DNA of 64,000 nucleotides from assembly GCF_013368755.1 (NCBI RefSeq), contig NC_049565.1, forward strand, positions 1,488,001-1,552,000, in the 5' to 3' direction. Each line of letters opens with the position of its first letter. Positions within the stretch are counted from its first letter, which is position 1. The notes under the pieces were generated by a model. That model worked only from the letters and a program-made list of their open reading frames with translations, was not told the origin of the DNA and ran no database searches. Below, piece after piece: positions 35,572 to 47,400 of the stretch. The position numbers and the translations under genes were made by a program. This DNA comes from Talaromyces rugulosus (Eukaryota; Ascomycota; Eurotiomycetes; Eurotiales; Trichocomaceae).

Positions 35572-37325
35572 TCAGTCATCGCCCGAGTCGGTATCACTGA
35601 CCCAGCTCTTTTCATACGCTTCTCGGAGCTCCCCTAGCTCGTTCGTCAATGCCTCCCTTTCGTCTACTCCAACAACCCTGCTGGCGACTGTCTGCAAGTC
35701 TTTTAGTTTCTCGCCGATTCTTGAAGTGCTCGATAGCGCGGTCAGAAATTCGACTCCGGTCTCTGCGTCATACCCCGAGAATAGATTCTGAGGATAGCTG
35801 TCTGGAAGAGGAAACCTCAACGTTGTTGAGTATCTATACACCGGGTCAGCTGGACTTTTATCTGCTCATAAGGAAATATAGGTGCTGTAAAATTACCTTG
35901 TGAGTGCTGGTTTCGATGCATAGAGACGCATTTTACGAGCTAGCCCAATCTCCCCAACAGGCGAATTATTGTCGTCATCGGCAGGCTTTTCTCTCTCGCC
36001 CCGATAAACTTGGGATTGAGTAAAGACAGTCGTGTCATCTCGCATTGGCTGGGGAATGGTAAGGTTGAGGTCAAAGTCCAGCTTGGCATCCTCGTCCAAC
36101 CCATTCAGCTCGTCTTCATCTGTGGCCCAGCGAGGTCTCCTGGCGTGGCTTCTGATCACCGACGACTGCAGCTCAAATATGGTCTGCGTTCCTCCACCAT
36201 GTCCCATCAAGGAAGACTCAAAATTCCGGTAGGATCTAAGACGAGCCGGAAGGGTTGCTGTCTCAATCGCCGAAGCAATGAGTGCAGATTTAGACCACTC
36301 AGACTGTAAATCAACTGCAAGGTAACTTGGGAGATTTTGTGGCAGATCGACAATAGGGCAATACAATGTGGACAGAGGCGCTATAGAGCTCAGAGTCTTT
36401 GCGGTGTTGGTCATCCTCAATATTTGTTTTTGCTAAAGAATCAGTCAGTAATGACGAGGCTTTCATGAGAAGAGAATTCGTTTCTTACCCTTTGCAATCT
36501 CGCCCCATCTTCAATGGCCCATACCCAGATACTAGTCTTGCCATACTCATCTCGAAGCCTGTCCATATATCTGGCGGCAAATCCTCCCCAGGCATCATCA
36601 GACCCAGTGAATAATTGAAAAGCACGAATTTGGTCACACTCCTCCACAAATGGCCGGACATCCCGGTCCAATAAATCATGCTCTTTATCTAAATCGCCGA
36701 ATAAGTCCTCTCCCGAAGACCAATTCTCAAAAGGCATCAGAGACGAATTAAGCTCGTATTCGTTTAATTGCACGATTGACCGCGGATGGTAGTAGACCCG
36801 ATTAAAGTCAGACCAGTAGCGTACAGACTGCGATGTCAAATTTGGTGGTGGAGCACCGGTATATAGGCTTTTCTGGTATTCGGATTGGGGAATATTGGGT
36901 TGTGTCTGCACCATTTGGTTTCCATCCCTAACCAGCGACTCAGCGATAGTCCCAGAAATCCGCAATGCTTGCCAAAAGATATAGCTCACCATAGCCCTTG
37001 TGGCATGCCAGAGGGTTCTTCTACTTCATAGAGTTCGTTGTATTTACGAAGAGTTCCGAAGCCTCCTTTCAAGTCATATATAACTGTTCGGGGCGTAAAG
37101 GTTTCTGACCCATCCTGGCCAATCCCGGGCCGGAAATGCACATCATGGTTTATTAGAGGCTCGGAATTGTCACTATATGTAAAATAAGCCTCCTACGAAA
37201 AAAGTTAGATTTCAACTGTTCGCACATATCAAGTGATGAATGTATCGATTGACCTGCAGGTTCCAGAAATGGGTCGCGATGTAATTACTCCGTTGGCCAA
37301 GTTGTAGAGTAACGATTTCATGCAT
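35572..37325 (-). CDS. dml1: Dml1/Misato, mitochondrial inheritance protein
   Basis: Five exons read downwards: 37325-37254, 37192-36990, 36927-36489, 36431/2-35897 (exon 4 begins 36432) and 35833-35572; 503 aa. The N-terminus [20 protein letters not shown] and the following EAYFTYSD segment are the tubulin-like Misato segment II motif; [11 protein letters not shown] and [20 protein letters not shown] are further conserved Dml1 blocks. In yeast Dml1 is essential and affects mitochondrial DNA inheritance; human MSTO1 supports mitochondrial fusion and distribution. Introns are 53-62 nt with GT-AG ends. The start codon faces the coiled-coil gene 433 bp away, so they share a promoter region. Mitochondrial theme is shared with MDM12. 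Confidence 0.93.
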
Positions 37326-37758
37326 CGTGAGTGACAGCTCCTGGGGAAGTCCTGGCCACGAGTGCTTTTTTCTTGAAAATGTCACGCTTCAAGGAAGAGA
37401 ATCACCCTCGAATTTAATTTCTTCGACATCATATCACGTGATGAGGGGCGTCGAAATAGAGCGCTAAGACCGAATGGGCGGCACAGCGGGGCTGTTGCTC
37501 TGGGCAACCGGCTCCACGGCGCGCTAAAGGCGAAACATCGCAAAACCAAACTCCACCACACACGCCAGGAGCAACCAGCAAAGTACGTCGCACCACACCG
37601 CCTGTGCTCTTTAAACAGCTCGCCAAAGCCACTGCGAACACAACAAAACTCATACTAATTTATCGCAGCTAGGACCTTAATCACCGCCCTGGTGATGAGC
37701 GGTTCCCACAACGTGTCAGCGGCTCGACAATAACAACAGAAACAACAACACATTCACA
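37326..37758. promoter_or_regulatory. Bidirectional promoter, DML1 / coiled-coil gene
   Basis: 433 bp between two divergent start codons, with a TCACGTGA palindrome at 37434-37441 near its middle-left. No other gene seen. Confidence 0.55.
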
Positions 37759-39681
37759 ATGGACTCCTCGCCGTCTCTTAAACCCCATTCCCCGACCAAA
37801 ACACCGCTATATCCAGCCTCGCCTGATCGGATCAATCAACAAAGGCTGGTGGGCTCACCATCGCTGCCGTCCGATTTACATCCCAAGTCATCCGAGGTGC
37901 AGGCCCGAATCGCTTTCCTCAATGGGCTTGCGCGGTCGGGCAGCCCAGCACCAAACGGCCAACACTCTTCATCTGCTTCTGCAACCGCTGCTCTTCAAAG
38001 GGCAATTCTCGGACGCGAAGAAGCTGAGTCTGCGCTTGCTAGAGCAGACGCTGAACTTTCCGAAGCACAGTCGCGTGAAAGGAGAATCAGTGAGAGGCTT
38101 GAATCGTTACTCGAAGAACTTCAAACGACAAGGGAGCGTCAAGCACATGAGCGGACTCTATTCGAGAAAGAAGTCCGAAAAGCCCGCAAGGAGGCATTCC
38201 GTGCTGGATCCACGCTCGTCAAGATTCAGGAAGAATTAAAACTGTCCAAGAGTGAAAACAGAACACTTAAGGATGACGTTCGCGCCGAGAGAGAGGCCAA
38301 GGAAAACGCCAAACAAGAGGCATTCGAACGTGCCTATGCCCTTGCTGGTATCACAGAAGAGCTTCAGAGTCTCAAGGACCAGCTTCGAGCCATGGAGGCT
38401 GCCAACCAGTCCTCTTTGCAGCTCGAAGTAGACCCAATTTACGAAAATAACGAAAAGCCTCAAGTCGACTATGCCGATCAGGCAACATGCACAACACCTG
38501 TGTCTCGACGGCCAAAACGAAGTGCAGATGCATCCGAACTTTTGATCACTGCTTCTCAAAATATTCACGAGGAAGAAACACCGACGAAGAAGCCCAGGCT
38601 ATCTCGACGTGTGTCGAATAAAGAAAATGAAGACCCCGAAGAATTGCAGCGAAAAACGGACATAATTGAAGATTTGAAGGCAGAAATCAAGTTTGCACAA
38701 CGACAAAGGGAGAAGGCAGACGAAATGATTCACTTCATGAAAATGGAATGTCAATTTAAGCGCTGCTCGTGCCGAATAGCAGAAAGCCAAGGATATAACT
38801 ATGTTCATGACAAAGAATGGCACAAAAGATCCCAGGAAAGAAGTGCTTCTCAACCCAGCGAAGAGCAACAGATTCACGCCCGTGATGAAACGCCTGCGAG
38901 GTCGGCTCATTCACCATTTGAAAGTCCAGCGACAGCAATGACGCCTCCTACGCCAGAGTACCGAGAACCAGATCTGGCCAAAGATATGCACTCAACAGAA
39001 GACCCCGAAATTGCTTTTTGCCCAACAACCGGGACATTTGTTTCTATCCCTTCTCCTCATGCAGAAATGCCTGATCGTCCTAGCGAAGGACCGCTTGTTC
39101 TCCCGAATGCCGACGAGATCGCGTCGCCTCGCTTTGAAAATCCCGCAGTGCCTACTATAGAACACGATGACTTGCGCCCAGATATTGCGCATGAGTCCTA
39201 CGAAGTCGACCCTGTGGAGTCGGAGATTCCGCTGGATGAGCCTCTGGAATATGATCCAGTTGATCCCATCGATCCCATTCAAAACGACGACGATTATGTT
39301 ACAGAAAGTCAACCTTCCGAGAAGCTCCCACAGCCGCTCCCGATCACACCAACTGAGCAATCCACAAACATGCGAGAGGAGTCTATTACTAGAACAATCC
39401 CCCTTCAAACTGAGCCAAGGCGATCTCAAAACCTCAGTGCGGTTATACCAGGAACTCCAGTCACTCGAGAAGAAGCGTTAGCACAGATCCGAGCGCGCAG
39501 GGGTCGAGCCCGAAGCATTGTGAAACGATCGGCAAGCACCAGTGAAGCTACAGCGCGTGCACAAGTCCAGGGGTCCACAAAGACAAAGCGCATACCCGGT
39601 ATGACACATTCGGATACGAGAAGTGAACCGGATGTCGGGGATCGAAGAGATTATAGTGCACCGGTTCGGCGACGATACTGA
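37759..39681 (+). CDS. Coiled-coil protein of unknown function
   Basis: Single exon, 640 aa; I do not recognise a named family. Residues 1-60 are Ser/Pro-rich with SP/TP sites (KPHSPTKTPLYPASPDR). A long predicted coiled coil spans about 75-220 (SALARADAELSEAQSRERRI and further heptad-like E/R/L repeats), with a second helix at about 290-330. It is followed by a Cys-rich motif, MECQFKRCSCRIAE, and YNYVHDKEWHK. The C-terminal half is acidic and disordered; near the end lies IPGTPVTREEALAQIRARRG, a basic helix that looks conserved. The many SP/TP motifs and the coiled coil suggest a phospho-regulated scaffold, perhaps cytoskeletal or spindle-associated, but that is inference. It shares a promoter with DML1. 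Confidence 0.8.
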   Translation: MDSSPSLKPHSPTKTPLYPASPDRINQQRLVGSPSLPSDLHPKSSEVQARIAFLNGLARSGSPAPNGQHSSSASATAALQRAILGREEAESALARADAELSEAQSRERRISERLESLLEELQTTRERQAHERTLFEKEVRKARKEAFRAGSTLVKIQEELKLSKSENRTLKDDVRAEREAKENAKQEAFERAYALAGITEELQSLKDQLRAMEAANQSSLQLEVDPIYENNEKPQVDYADQATCTTPVSRRPKRSADASELLITASQNIHEEETPTKKPRLSRRVSNKENEDPEELQRKTDIIEDLKAEIKFAQRQREKADEMIHFMKMECQFKRCSCRIAESQGYNYVHDKEWHKRSQERSASQPSEEQQIHARDETPARSAHSPFESPATAMTPPTPEYREPDLAKDMHSTEDPEIAFCPTTGTFVSIPSPHAEMPDRPSEGPLVLPNADEIASPRFENPAVPTIEHDDLRPDIAHESYEVDPVESEIPLDEPLEYDPVDPIDPIQNDDDYVTESQPSEKLPQPLPITPTEQSTNMREESITRTIPLQTEPRRSQNLSAVIPGTPVTREEALAQIRARRGRARSIVKRSASTSEATARAQVQGSTKTKRIPGMTHSDTRSEPDVGDRRDYSAPVRRRY

Positions 39682-40104
39682 GCACGCACTTCATGGCTCT
39701 TTTTTTTTTCTTTTTTTTTTTCCCCGGCTTGATACTCCCTACTTGAACCATTGTAACATTTGGCTCGACGCCCGTTTTGTGTTTGTCTCTTTAGCATGGA
39801 GTTTGGTGAATCATCTTTTCTAGCATGATTAATATTACATTCGTGAGCACTTTTGTTACCCTCTTCTTTTGAAATGTATATAATTCATTTTATTGTTGCA
39901 TTTGCTATTTTCCGGTGTTGAAAATAAAGTACATTGTATTTACATTGCTTGCTTGGGTTTCTAATTCATCAGACTATTATGATATCAATTGATTCCTTCG
40001 CCCACTTGTAGGCGGAAAAAGTCGTACAGTGCAATAAATTAATACTCGCGACCAATGGGAGTAGCGCTCCACAGATATATCAATGTAGATAGATGTTATA
40101 GTTC
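39682..40104. other. Convergent intergenic region with T-tracts
   Basis: 423 bp between the coiled-coil gene (+) and the LCHN-like gene (-). Long T-runs at about 39700-39722. No gene seen. Confidence 0.6.
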
Positions 40105-42189
40105 TCAATAGATCGGGATTCCGCAACATCGGATTCGTGTACTATCAACATACGCCGTCCGACCCCACCAGGATTGAAGCAATTCTTCAAGGAATATCCT
40201 ATCTGCGCCGCTCCATACATCCAGGCCCATTTCAGTCATGTCTGGGGAGGTAATCAGCACACGCCCTGGATCATGGCTTTCTTTTCGGCTGTGCTCGCTT
40301 TCGATCGCTTCATCGGGGAGGAGGGGATCCTCGTCGGTTTCGTGTGAAGATACTGGTCCTGTGTCTATCGTTTCGTCCTCCTCGGCCTCGTCTGGGGGCT
40401 CGTCACGGTACTCTGCGGGTATCTCGTCGCTCTCATCGGCCTCGTCTTGTCGTGCAACGGCATCAGCCAGTATCGTGAAGGTGAGCGTTGTCAAACGTCG
40501 GAAGTAAGCTATCAAGGCTATCTCCTGTGGTTGATTGCTTTCGTCTAGGTGTAGACCAGGGTGGGATAATTGACCTGCGTGAGTGTTTGCTAGGAAATTT
40601 GTGTCCTGCTCGTCTTGTTCCCCCTCGTCTTCGGATAAGACATCGCGCTTTTCTCCGGCAGAAGCCCACCAGAGAAAAGAGGTATAGGCTAATCGCGGCC
40701 ATGATAGTGGTTCGATGATGGGGGATGAAGAAAAAGTGGACGCGGAATCTAAATCCTCGTGGGCATTTTCCAATGTTTGAGATTCGGCACTGGACAAGCG
40801 TCGGAGGCCGTCTGAAAGAATAACAAAGCGGCGAGCATCTCGTTGTGTCGCCCTCAAAGGTACCAGTTTCGCTGGCTTCGACTGTCCAGCGAATTGTTGC
40901 ACCACAGAGATTGTGGGGTAGACCCTTGGGGTTGCCGTCTTGGAGTAGGATGGTGGCAGCTGTACCAAAACGTCAAACAAGTCGGGCTTCATAGCCAGGA
41001 CATTGTCCGTCGTGCATGCAATCCAGCCTGAGGAGGCGTTTGAGGCATCTGAAAGGAAAGGAATGTCGTGTATTCCAATGTTAAAGAGAGGCCGCGGCCT
41101 TAGAGGCGGGGTTCCATCTGGATTTAAAAGAGGTAATAACGATTGTGGCAATGAAGAAAGCAAAGAAAGACCATATACTTTGTGCCCAATTAGCTCATTA
41201 TTCGTGTCAATATAAAGAGATCCGCACATACCAAAGTCACAAGAAGGTTGCACTGGAGCTTCACTCATGATCAAAATTCTCTTGCGCAGTAGAGACGCCC
41301 TGAAAAGAGGAAAAATGAGTGGACCAAAAGTTCCTACAAATTCCGGGAGTGACAATGCAGGGTGAAACGGAGCCAGGACCGGCCTGGTTGTTTCTAACCC
41401 GGTAGCATCGCCAATGGAGCTTCGCTCTGGACGACTTGGTTTCGGTTGCATACGAAACACGGCAGGTGAGTCAGGTGGCGAGTCACTTGGCTTGGCATCA
41501 TCGTCACGGACGTGATGCTTTTCCCAGTATTCAGTCAAGGCTTGCGTGTTTGTAACGTCGTCGGCGCATTTCCTAGAGGTCTTGTCAGTCTCGTTGAGAA
41601 TGACGAGAGTATCCTTCACCAACTTTGCGAGCTCCTTGAGGCCTATAGCATGTCTCCAGCTTTTTCCTAGTCTTCCAAAGCTAAGAGGAACCAAGACACC
41701 GACTGATAGCATCAAGGCATTGCGTTCTGCTTCGGCGGCGGGTTGGTTGATAAACGCGCTTATGCCGGCATACTGGTCATGGACGAAATATCTAGCAGAA
41801 CAGCATTAGATAAGTATGCCGATTGTTACGACATATCCTCCACGTACACGAGATCTTCTTGGACGTTGTGTAGACCGGATGGGAGCGATTTGTACTCGAC
41901 GGCGCTTTCGATATCCACTATGCATGATGGTGATCAGCCACTCGGAAACGTGATTTGGACAGGTATAGATGTGGCTTACAGTCCGGGAGCGATTCCTTCC
42001 AAGAAATAACATATCTATCAATCGGTTAGACAGGTGAAACGCGACGCTCGCAGATCTCGGAGCAGAAACGTACCCTTTCTTGATGTCGAAGCGAATCAAG
42101 AACAGCGCTGCAATGCCCGGGGGCGACTCCAGAGAGTTTTGAGACAGGTCAAGCCTCAGAGACGTCCTACGGCGCTGTTGCGAAGCCAT
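40105..42189 (-). CDS. LCHN/DENND11-like DENN-domain protein
   Basis: Four exons read downwards: 42189-42074, 42014-41980, 41917-41848 and 41791-40105; 635 aa. The N-terminus contains GIAALFLIRFDIKKGYVISW and VEYKSLPSGLHNVQEDLVYF, the opening strands of a DENN-type longin module as in LCHN (DENND11; DUF2347/DUF4484). Further conserved blocks are LVPLSFGRLGKSWRHA, FHPALSLPEFVGTFGP and SEAPVQPSCDFGMCGS. DENN modules are usually Rab guanine-nucleotide exchange factors, so a role in membrane traffic is likely, but the Rab partner is unknown. The last quarter has acidic low-complexity stretches. Exon 2 is only 35 nt. Family recognition is from memory of motif order; a search would settle it. Confidence 0.8.
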
Positions 42190-42682
42190 CGCAGGTGTTC
42201 AACTAGGACTCTAGGAGGCGCATACATATGTAGGCTCCATGGAAGAGCGTGTAGTCAGTAGCTTCAGACGTCGCGGATCTGATGATGCCATGCGTTGACT
42301 CCGCTGAGGACCCGCCGAGCGCCAAGCCCGGAAACTACCCGCCTTGACCTAGTCCTACCCGAGGCAACAGGGAACTGCCTTCATCACATACAAGTGAATT
42401 AGCCAGTTTGGCGCATGCGCGCAGCTAAAAATAAATCGCCTTGGATTGACAAAAAAGGTATCAATACTATCCGCTGATATATTAACCTTAAATTGAACCT
42501 TGGACAAGCTAGTTGCATGTGCAAGGCGTTTGTTGACATCTCTACTGCGTTTGTTTATATATCAACGTGAACTTATACAGTTATCGTTACACCACATCGA
42601 ACAGCTAATAAGCCCGTCTTTCGCCATTACGTTCTTTTTTTCAGGCAATGATAAACGATACTGGACATTCGAAGACCCCGTA
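42190..42682. promoter_or_regulatory. Divergent promoter, LCHN-like (-) / EBP-like (+)
   Basis: 493 bp between the two start codons. The frame of the EBP-like gene is open upstream to about 42500 but has no ATG there, so I treat it as leader. No other gene seen. Confidence 0.55.
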
Positions 42683-43543
42683 ATGACTTCACATCCATAT
42701 TACCCCAAAGGGGTCAGCATCAAAGACTACGAAACCAGTGAAAGGTCTCTATTGCACATTGTCGGATTGTTTTCACTTGCATTGGGAAGTGTGCTAGGGA
42801 CAGTCCTTGCCATGGCAGTATATGTACGTCCATCGATGTCTCGAGCTGATCGACTGGGTATATTGTGGTTTGCTCTATGTAACCAATTCAACGGAACTAA
42901 GATATGACAACTGCTGACGAACAGGACAGCTGGTATCTTGCATTGTTTTTTCGAAGGCTACTTTGTCGTGAACCATAATCATATGGGCCCGTCCCAGGAC
43001 CTCTTGGGCCAACTCTGGAAAGAATATGCCAAATCTGACTCGCGATATTTGATCTCCGATCCATTCGTAGTCAGCATAGAGGCAGTCACAGTGGTGAGTT
43101 TCCCAACGTATACTGCAGAGAGCGATTCAACCTATCAGGTGCCGAACTAACACGAGCCCCCTGAATAGGCAGTTTGGGGTCCATTGTGCTTATCTGTTGC
43201 GTATCTCACGGCCGTTCAGCATCCGTTGAAACATCCACTACGAATCATCGTGTGTGTAGCGCATCTGTACGGAGATGTTCTGTACTATGCCACCAGTCTC
43301 TTTAATCACTACGTCAATGGGATCTCGTACAGCCGTCCCGAGGTTCTTTACTTCTGGGTGTATTATTTTTTTATGAATTTCGTGTGGATCGTGGTGCCAG
43401 CAGGTGAGTCATTTCTTCTCCGAGATGGCGAACACGCGTCTAACAGGCCATGCAACGCAGGACTTCTTTACAGTAGTGTTTGCACTGTATCAAACGCCCT
43501 GCGAGCTGCTGAAAGAACTGGAGAACAGAAAAAGGTGAAATAG
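42683..43543 (+). CDS. EBP-type sterol delta8-delta7 isomerase (EXPERA family)
   Basis: Four exons: 42683-42878, 42930-43093, 43169-43403 and 43461-43543; 225 aa with four to five hydrophobic segments. Conserved emopamil-binding-protein features are visible: LHCFFEGYF (His70, Glu74), LWKEYAKSDSRY, SIEAVTVAVWGP (Glu116, Thr119), HPLR, YGDVLYY and FMNFVWIVVP (Asn190). These correspond to the residues known to be important in mammalian EBP. The enzyme shifts the C8-C9 sterol double bond to C7-C8 in the ER. Most fungal ergosterol pathways use the unrelated Erg2 for this step, so this may be a second isomerase or an EBP-like paralogue with another substrate. The exon 1/2 join T/GTAACC to GGACAG/CT gives ALSGILH. 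Confidence 0.87.
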
Positions 43544-44418
43544 GATAGGATTTTCCGGGTTGTGAAGTAATTATTAGTTGGTGAAACAGTCGAAAGACAG
43601 ACAGGCTTGCGTGTTTCGCTGCGATCTGAAGAGCGGTAAAGCGGTCGATCGACAGGCGACAGCTGGCCAGTCTCCACTGTAAGAGCCCACTGCCAGGTTG
43701 TCCGGCGCACAGACTTATAATAATAATCCCATCGATTAACCGTAGCTGGTCATCTGGCTGAACATTGAATTCGCGTTGTAAGCAGACTAGACATTAATGC
43801 CGTTGAAGATGGGTGATGATCGTCAGGTGCGCCAGGGAGGGCGCGAGCGAGTCGCAGCAGTTCAGCAGCTCAGCAGCAGCAGCTAGTTGGGGCGGATCTT
43901 GCATGCAGCAGTAGACCGGGACCAGTCGATCAGGCGATCAGACCAGACGGAGTATCTGTTAGTTTGGCCAGAGAGACAATCGAGGCGAGGCGATTGCAAG
44001 AGCTAAGAATAGGCTGCAGGCTGACCCGGTCACAAGGCGGTCGGTTACCGGGGCAGCCGGCAGGAGGTCCAGGCTGGGCTCCTGCCCGATACTGCTACAC
44101 ACTACACACACACACTCTCTCTCTCCCTTGTCTGTTTCTCTCTCGCTATGAGACTTTGACTGCTGAAATCCTCAGACAATTTTTGCTCCTGCGACAACAT
44201 GCCCGGAGGGAGTTACCGCCTGTGGTGAGCCTGCTTAAAACGGTGAGTAAGTGAGTGCTATGACGAAATGGGGAAGCTTTACCCGTGCATAAACATAAAC
44301 AATTGCAACCATCGCCCTTCCCTCAGCATTCCAGCGCGCCGCGACTCGACTGCATTTTCAAATTTCCGCTCAGCTTCTGAGGAATGAACGTTTCTGATAG
44401 AATATCTTCTAGATCCCA
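43544..44418. promoter_or_regulatory. Promoter and leader of the DH-domain gene
   Basis: 875 bp. It contains CAG repeats near 43855-43885, a (CA)n(CT)n microsatellite near 44098-44125, and a probable 5' UTR intron at 44243-44412 (GTGAGTAAG donor, TTCTAG acceptor) ending six bases before the start codon. A nine-codon upstream frame begins at 44199. Confidence 0.5.
44098..44152. repeat. CA/CT microsatellite
   Basis: ACAC dinucleotide run followed by a CTCT run in the presumed leader of the DH-domain gene. Confidence 0.7.
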
Positions 44419-47400
44419 ATGCCCTCTCCTGCGACCCCGCGGCGAGACGCTGTTCGCGGTAGCGCCAAGTCTACGCCCACAAAGTCCAAGACGCTCGACA
44501 TCGGAAAACCCCTCGGCCTTTACGACACAAATTCCGTTCGCGAAAAGGTCCGGGTATGGCAGCAGAAAGGCGGAGGCGTCGTCGCATCTAAGGATGCCCT
44601 GGCCGACGACGAAAATGATGTGAAGATACACGAAGCAGAAAAAGAAAGAGGAGAGCAAGACGAAGAAAACAAACCGATCAGATCTAAGCTTGAAGAGCCC
44701 ACAGAGCCTCCAAAAACCCCGAGACCGACCGCGCGGAAGACTAGCAAGAATATAAAGGGCGCTGAAAATGGTGGTATCAGGAAGCGCAGTCAAAGCACGC
44801 CGAGGAAGCGTGTCATCAGCGACCAGCATTGGCGAAAGCAACGCAGTCCGCCCACTGCCGGCAGAAAGGCAGCGAAAGAGCCCCCAAAGCGAATAACAAC
44901 ATACAAGACGAACGAGCAGTACACATCATCAACGTCCTCCCTGCCAGAAAAGAAGTCCGCGAGGAAAGACCACATACCAGACGACGGAATCAGGGTGTAC
45001 GCTCACGGCCAAACCCCCCGGAACAAATCTCGAACCGTCAAAACCACTAGATATGTATACAAGGACGATGATTCGTTTCTCGAAAAGGAGTCTTCAAAGG
45101 ACGCCGAGTCTGTCGTTACATCAGCGATTTCAAAAGAATCCGAGGAAAACGAGCCGACTGTGGCGGGTCGCTTAAGACGAAACACTCCGCCTCCAGAAGA
45201 TGACGATGGATGGGCACGAAGTGAAGCCGACTTCTCCGAATTGTCTCGCCGGAGACGACGAGGTGTAACTGAACCGCGCAACCTTCGCAAGACAAAAGGC
45301 GGGCTTTTGAATCAGGTTCTCGACGAATCTAGGAAAATGTTTGCCAAACCAGCCCCTCCCCCGCCACCGCCTGTCAATAACCGCGGAGACAAGATCGCAG
45401 CATGGTTATCCGGTCAACCCGACCCATTTGTCGATGGAGGAGATGATAGGATGTCGGTAGAAATACCCGCCCCTTTGAAGACAAGATCAGAAACGACCAA
45501 GAGATCTGTCCGAAGCTTGGAGTCAAGTGCGATAGAAGAAGATAGCCAATTTAGCGAGTCCTGGCATGACCACAGACGCGACAGCAAGACATCCGATGAG
45601 AAAAGCAGGCGACGACGTCGTTCGAGCGGATCTTTAACGGTTTGTGAAGATACGGAAACTCTTCGCAAATCGCCTCTTTCGGAAACTAGTGTTTCTGAAA
45701 CCAGAAAAGGGAGACCCGTCTCTTCACACTCACATTCCGTTAAGAATCCTCGCACACCAGACCCAACCACACCGACCAGAACCTCACGTCTTAAGAATGT
45801 CGCGCCAAGTCGAGATTCTATTATCTCTGACGAGAGTTCAGAGGTTTCTGCAAGTGATATCATCCTTCCTTTGAGGCTGAAGAGGCCTTTTCCTAGCACT
45901 GGAATACATCGATTGTCCACTATAGCTTCGGAGGAAACTTTGAGTACAAGAGATGACAGGTCTTTTCTTGAAAGAGAGAGCCAATCTTCAGAATTAGATT
46001 CTACAACGACCCGCTCTTTGAACGATGAAGAGCGTGATTACTTCGACCCCAATTCTCTTTCAAGAGCTGGCCATGGACTCAAAAGGAAGCTGACAAAACA
46101 TGATGATCTAATGTCCGTCCTGTCTGAACCCACATCTCGAAGACACAGTGTACGATCTTCTCGCAGCATTAGAAGCAATCGAACTCGACTAGGAAAGGCA
46201 ACTATGGAAGATTTGATGAACGAGCTCACGTCCGACGAGGCAAAATACTTGCGTGAACTTCGTACTTTGGTTGGAGGTGTTATTCCTGTCCTTTTAAGTT
46301 GCGTCCTTTCTCGATCAGATTCCGCCATCGCCGCTGGCCTCTTTCGGCCATCGGCGGACCCGAAAGACGAGATGACCTTTACTAGACCAATAGTCGATAT
46401 GGGCGTCGCCCTTGAGCGCCTGAAGACATTGCACAAGCGAATACCCTTAGAAGACTGCGATGCCCTCTTGAACTGGGCACAAGGTGCTCAAAGAGTGTAC
46501 CGAGACTATCTCAAAGCCTGGAGAATGGGCTTCCAAGACGTGGTCGTGAATCTGGCCCCCCTTGATGAAGAAGAATCAGCCAAATTGGAGACCCAAAGTT
46601 TGGATCAGGGCATGGATAGAGACGAGTCTGGTGACGTTATAGATAGCAACGGGGAGAAGGTGGATGTTGCATATCTGCTCAAAAGGCCCCTTGTTCGATT
46701 GAAGTATCTCTCAAAGACCTTCAAAGGCATCGACTATATAGCCCATTCGCCAAAAGCTGAAAAAGTGGCTGAAAACTATCAAGAACTCGTTGAGCATGCT
46801 CGTCGCCGGTCCAACGATGAACGAGCCCGGCTTGAAGATGAATCCGCAGCTTGTATCGATGGAACTAGGATTCGGGACCCTGAAACTTTGAAGGTTCTTA
46901 CCGACGTCACTGTAAACAAGACGCGCCGAGTTCTGGCACGAGACTTTTTCAATTTGTCCTTGTTGCATTCAAGTGGTCAAACGATTGATTGCCATGCTGA
47001 ATTGCTGCTCAGAGACAATGCTCCTGGAACTGAATCCGGCGGTGACCTTCTCATATGTGAGATTGATGACACCGATCGCTGGCTTCTGTTTCCTCCCATT
47101 GAAACGAACTGGATCTCTGCTCGGAGTGGCAGCTCTAAAGGTGAAATAGTTGTGATGATACGAGGAAAATCGGCGGTTGAGGACCGGGAGTGGCGAGAGT
47201 TGTTATCTCTGACCATTCCAGGCGAAGATGTTAGATCTGAATGGATCCATATGATCGGCCTAGATCCAGTCCCTCCAACTATATCTAGGTCTCATAGTTT
47301 CCTTGAGCGAGCAAGGAAACAGCGTCGAAAGTCTGTTGATGAAAAGAGCGAGAAACCAGCTTCTTTGAAGTTGCGCTTGCCTAGTCCAAGTGAAGTTGAT

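Noticed and set aside
42500..42682. In-frame upstream extension of the EBP-like protein
   Set aside because: No ATG in the extension, and EBP proteins begin close to the ATG at 42683.
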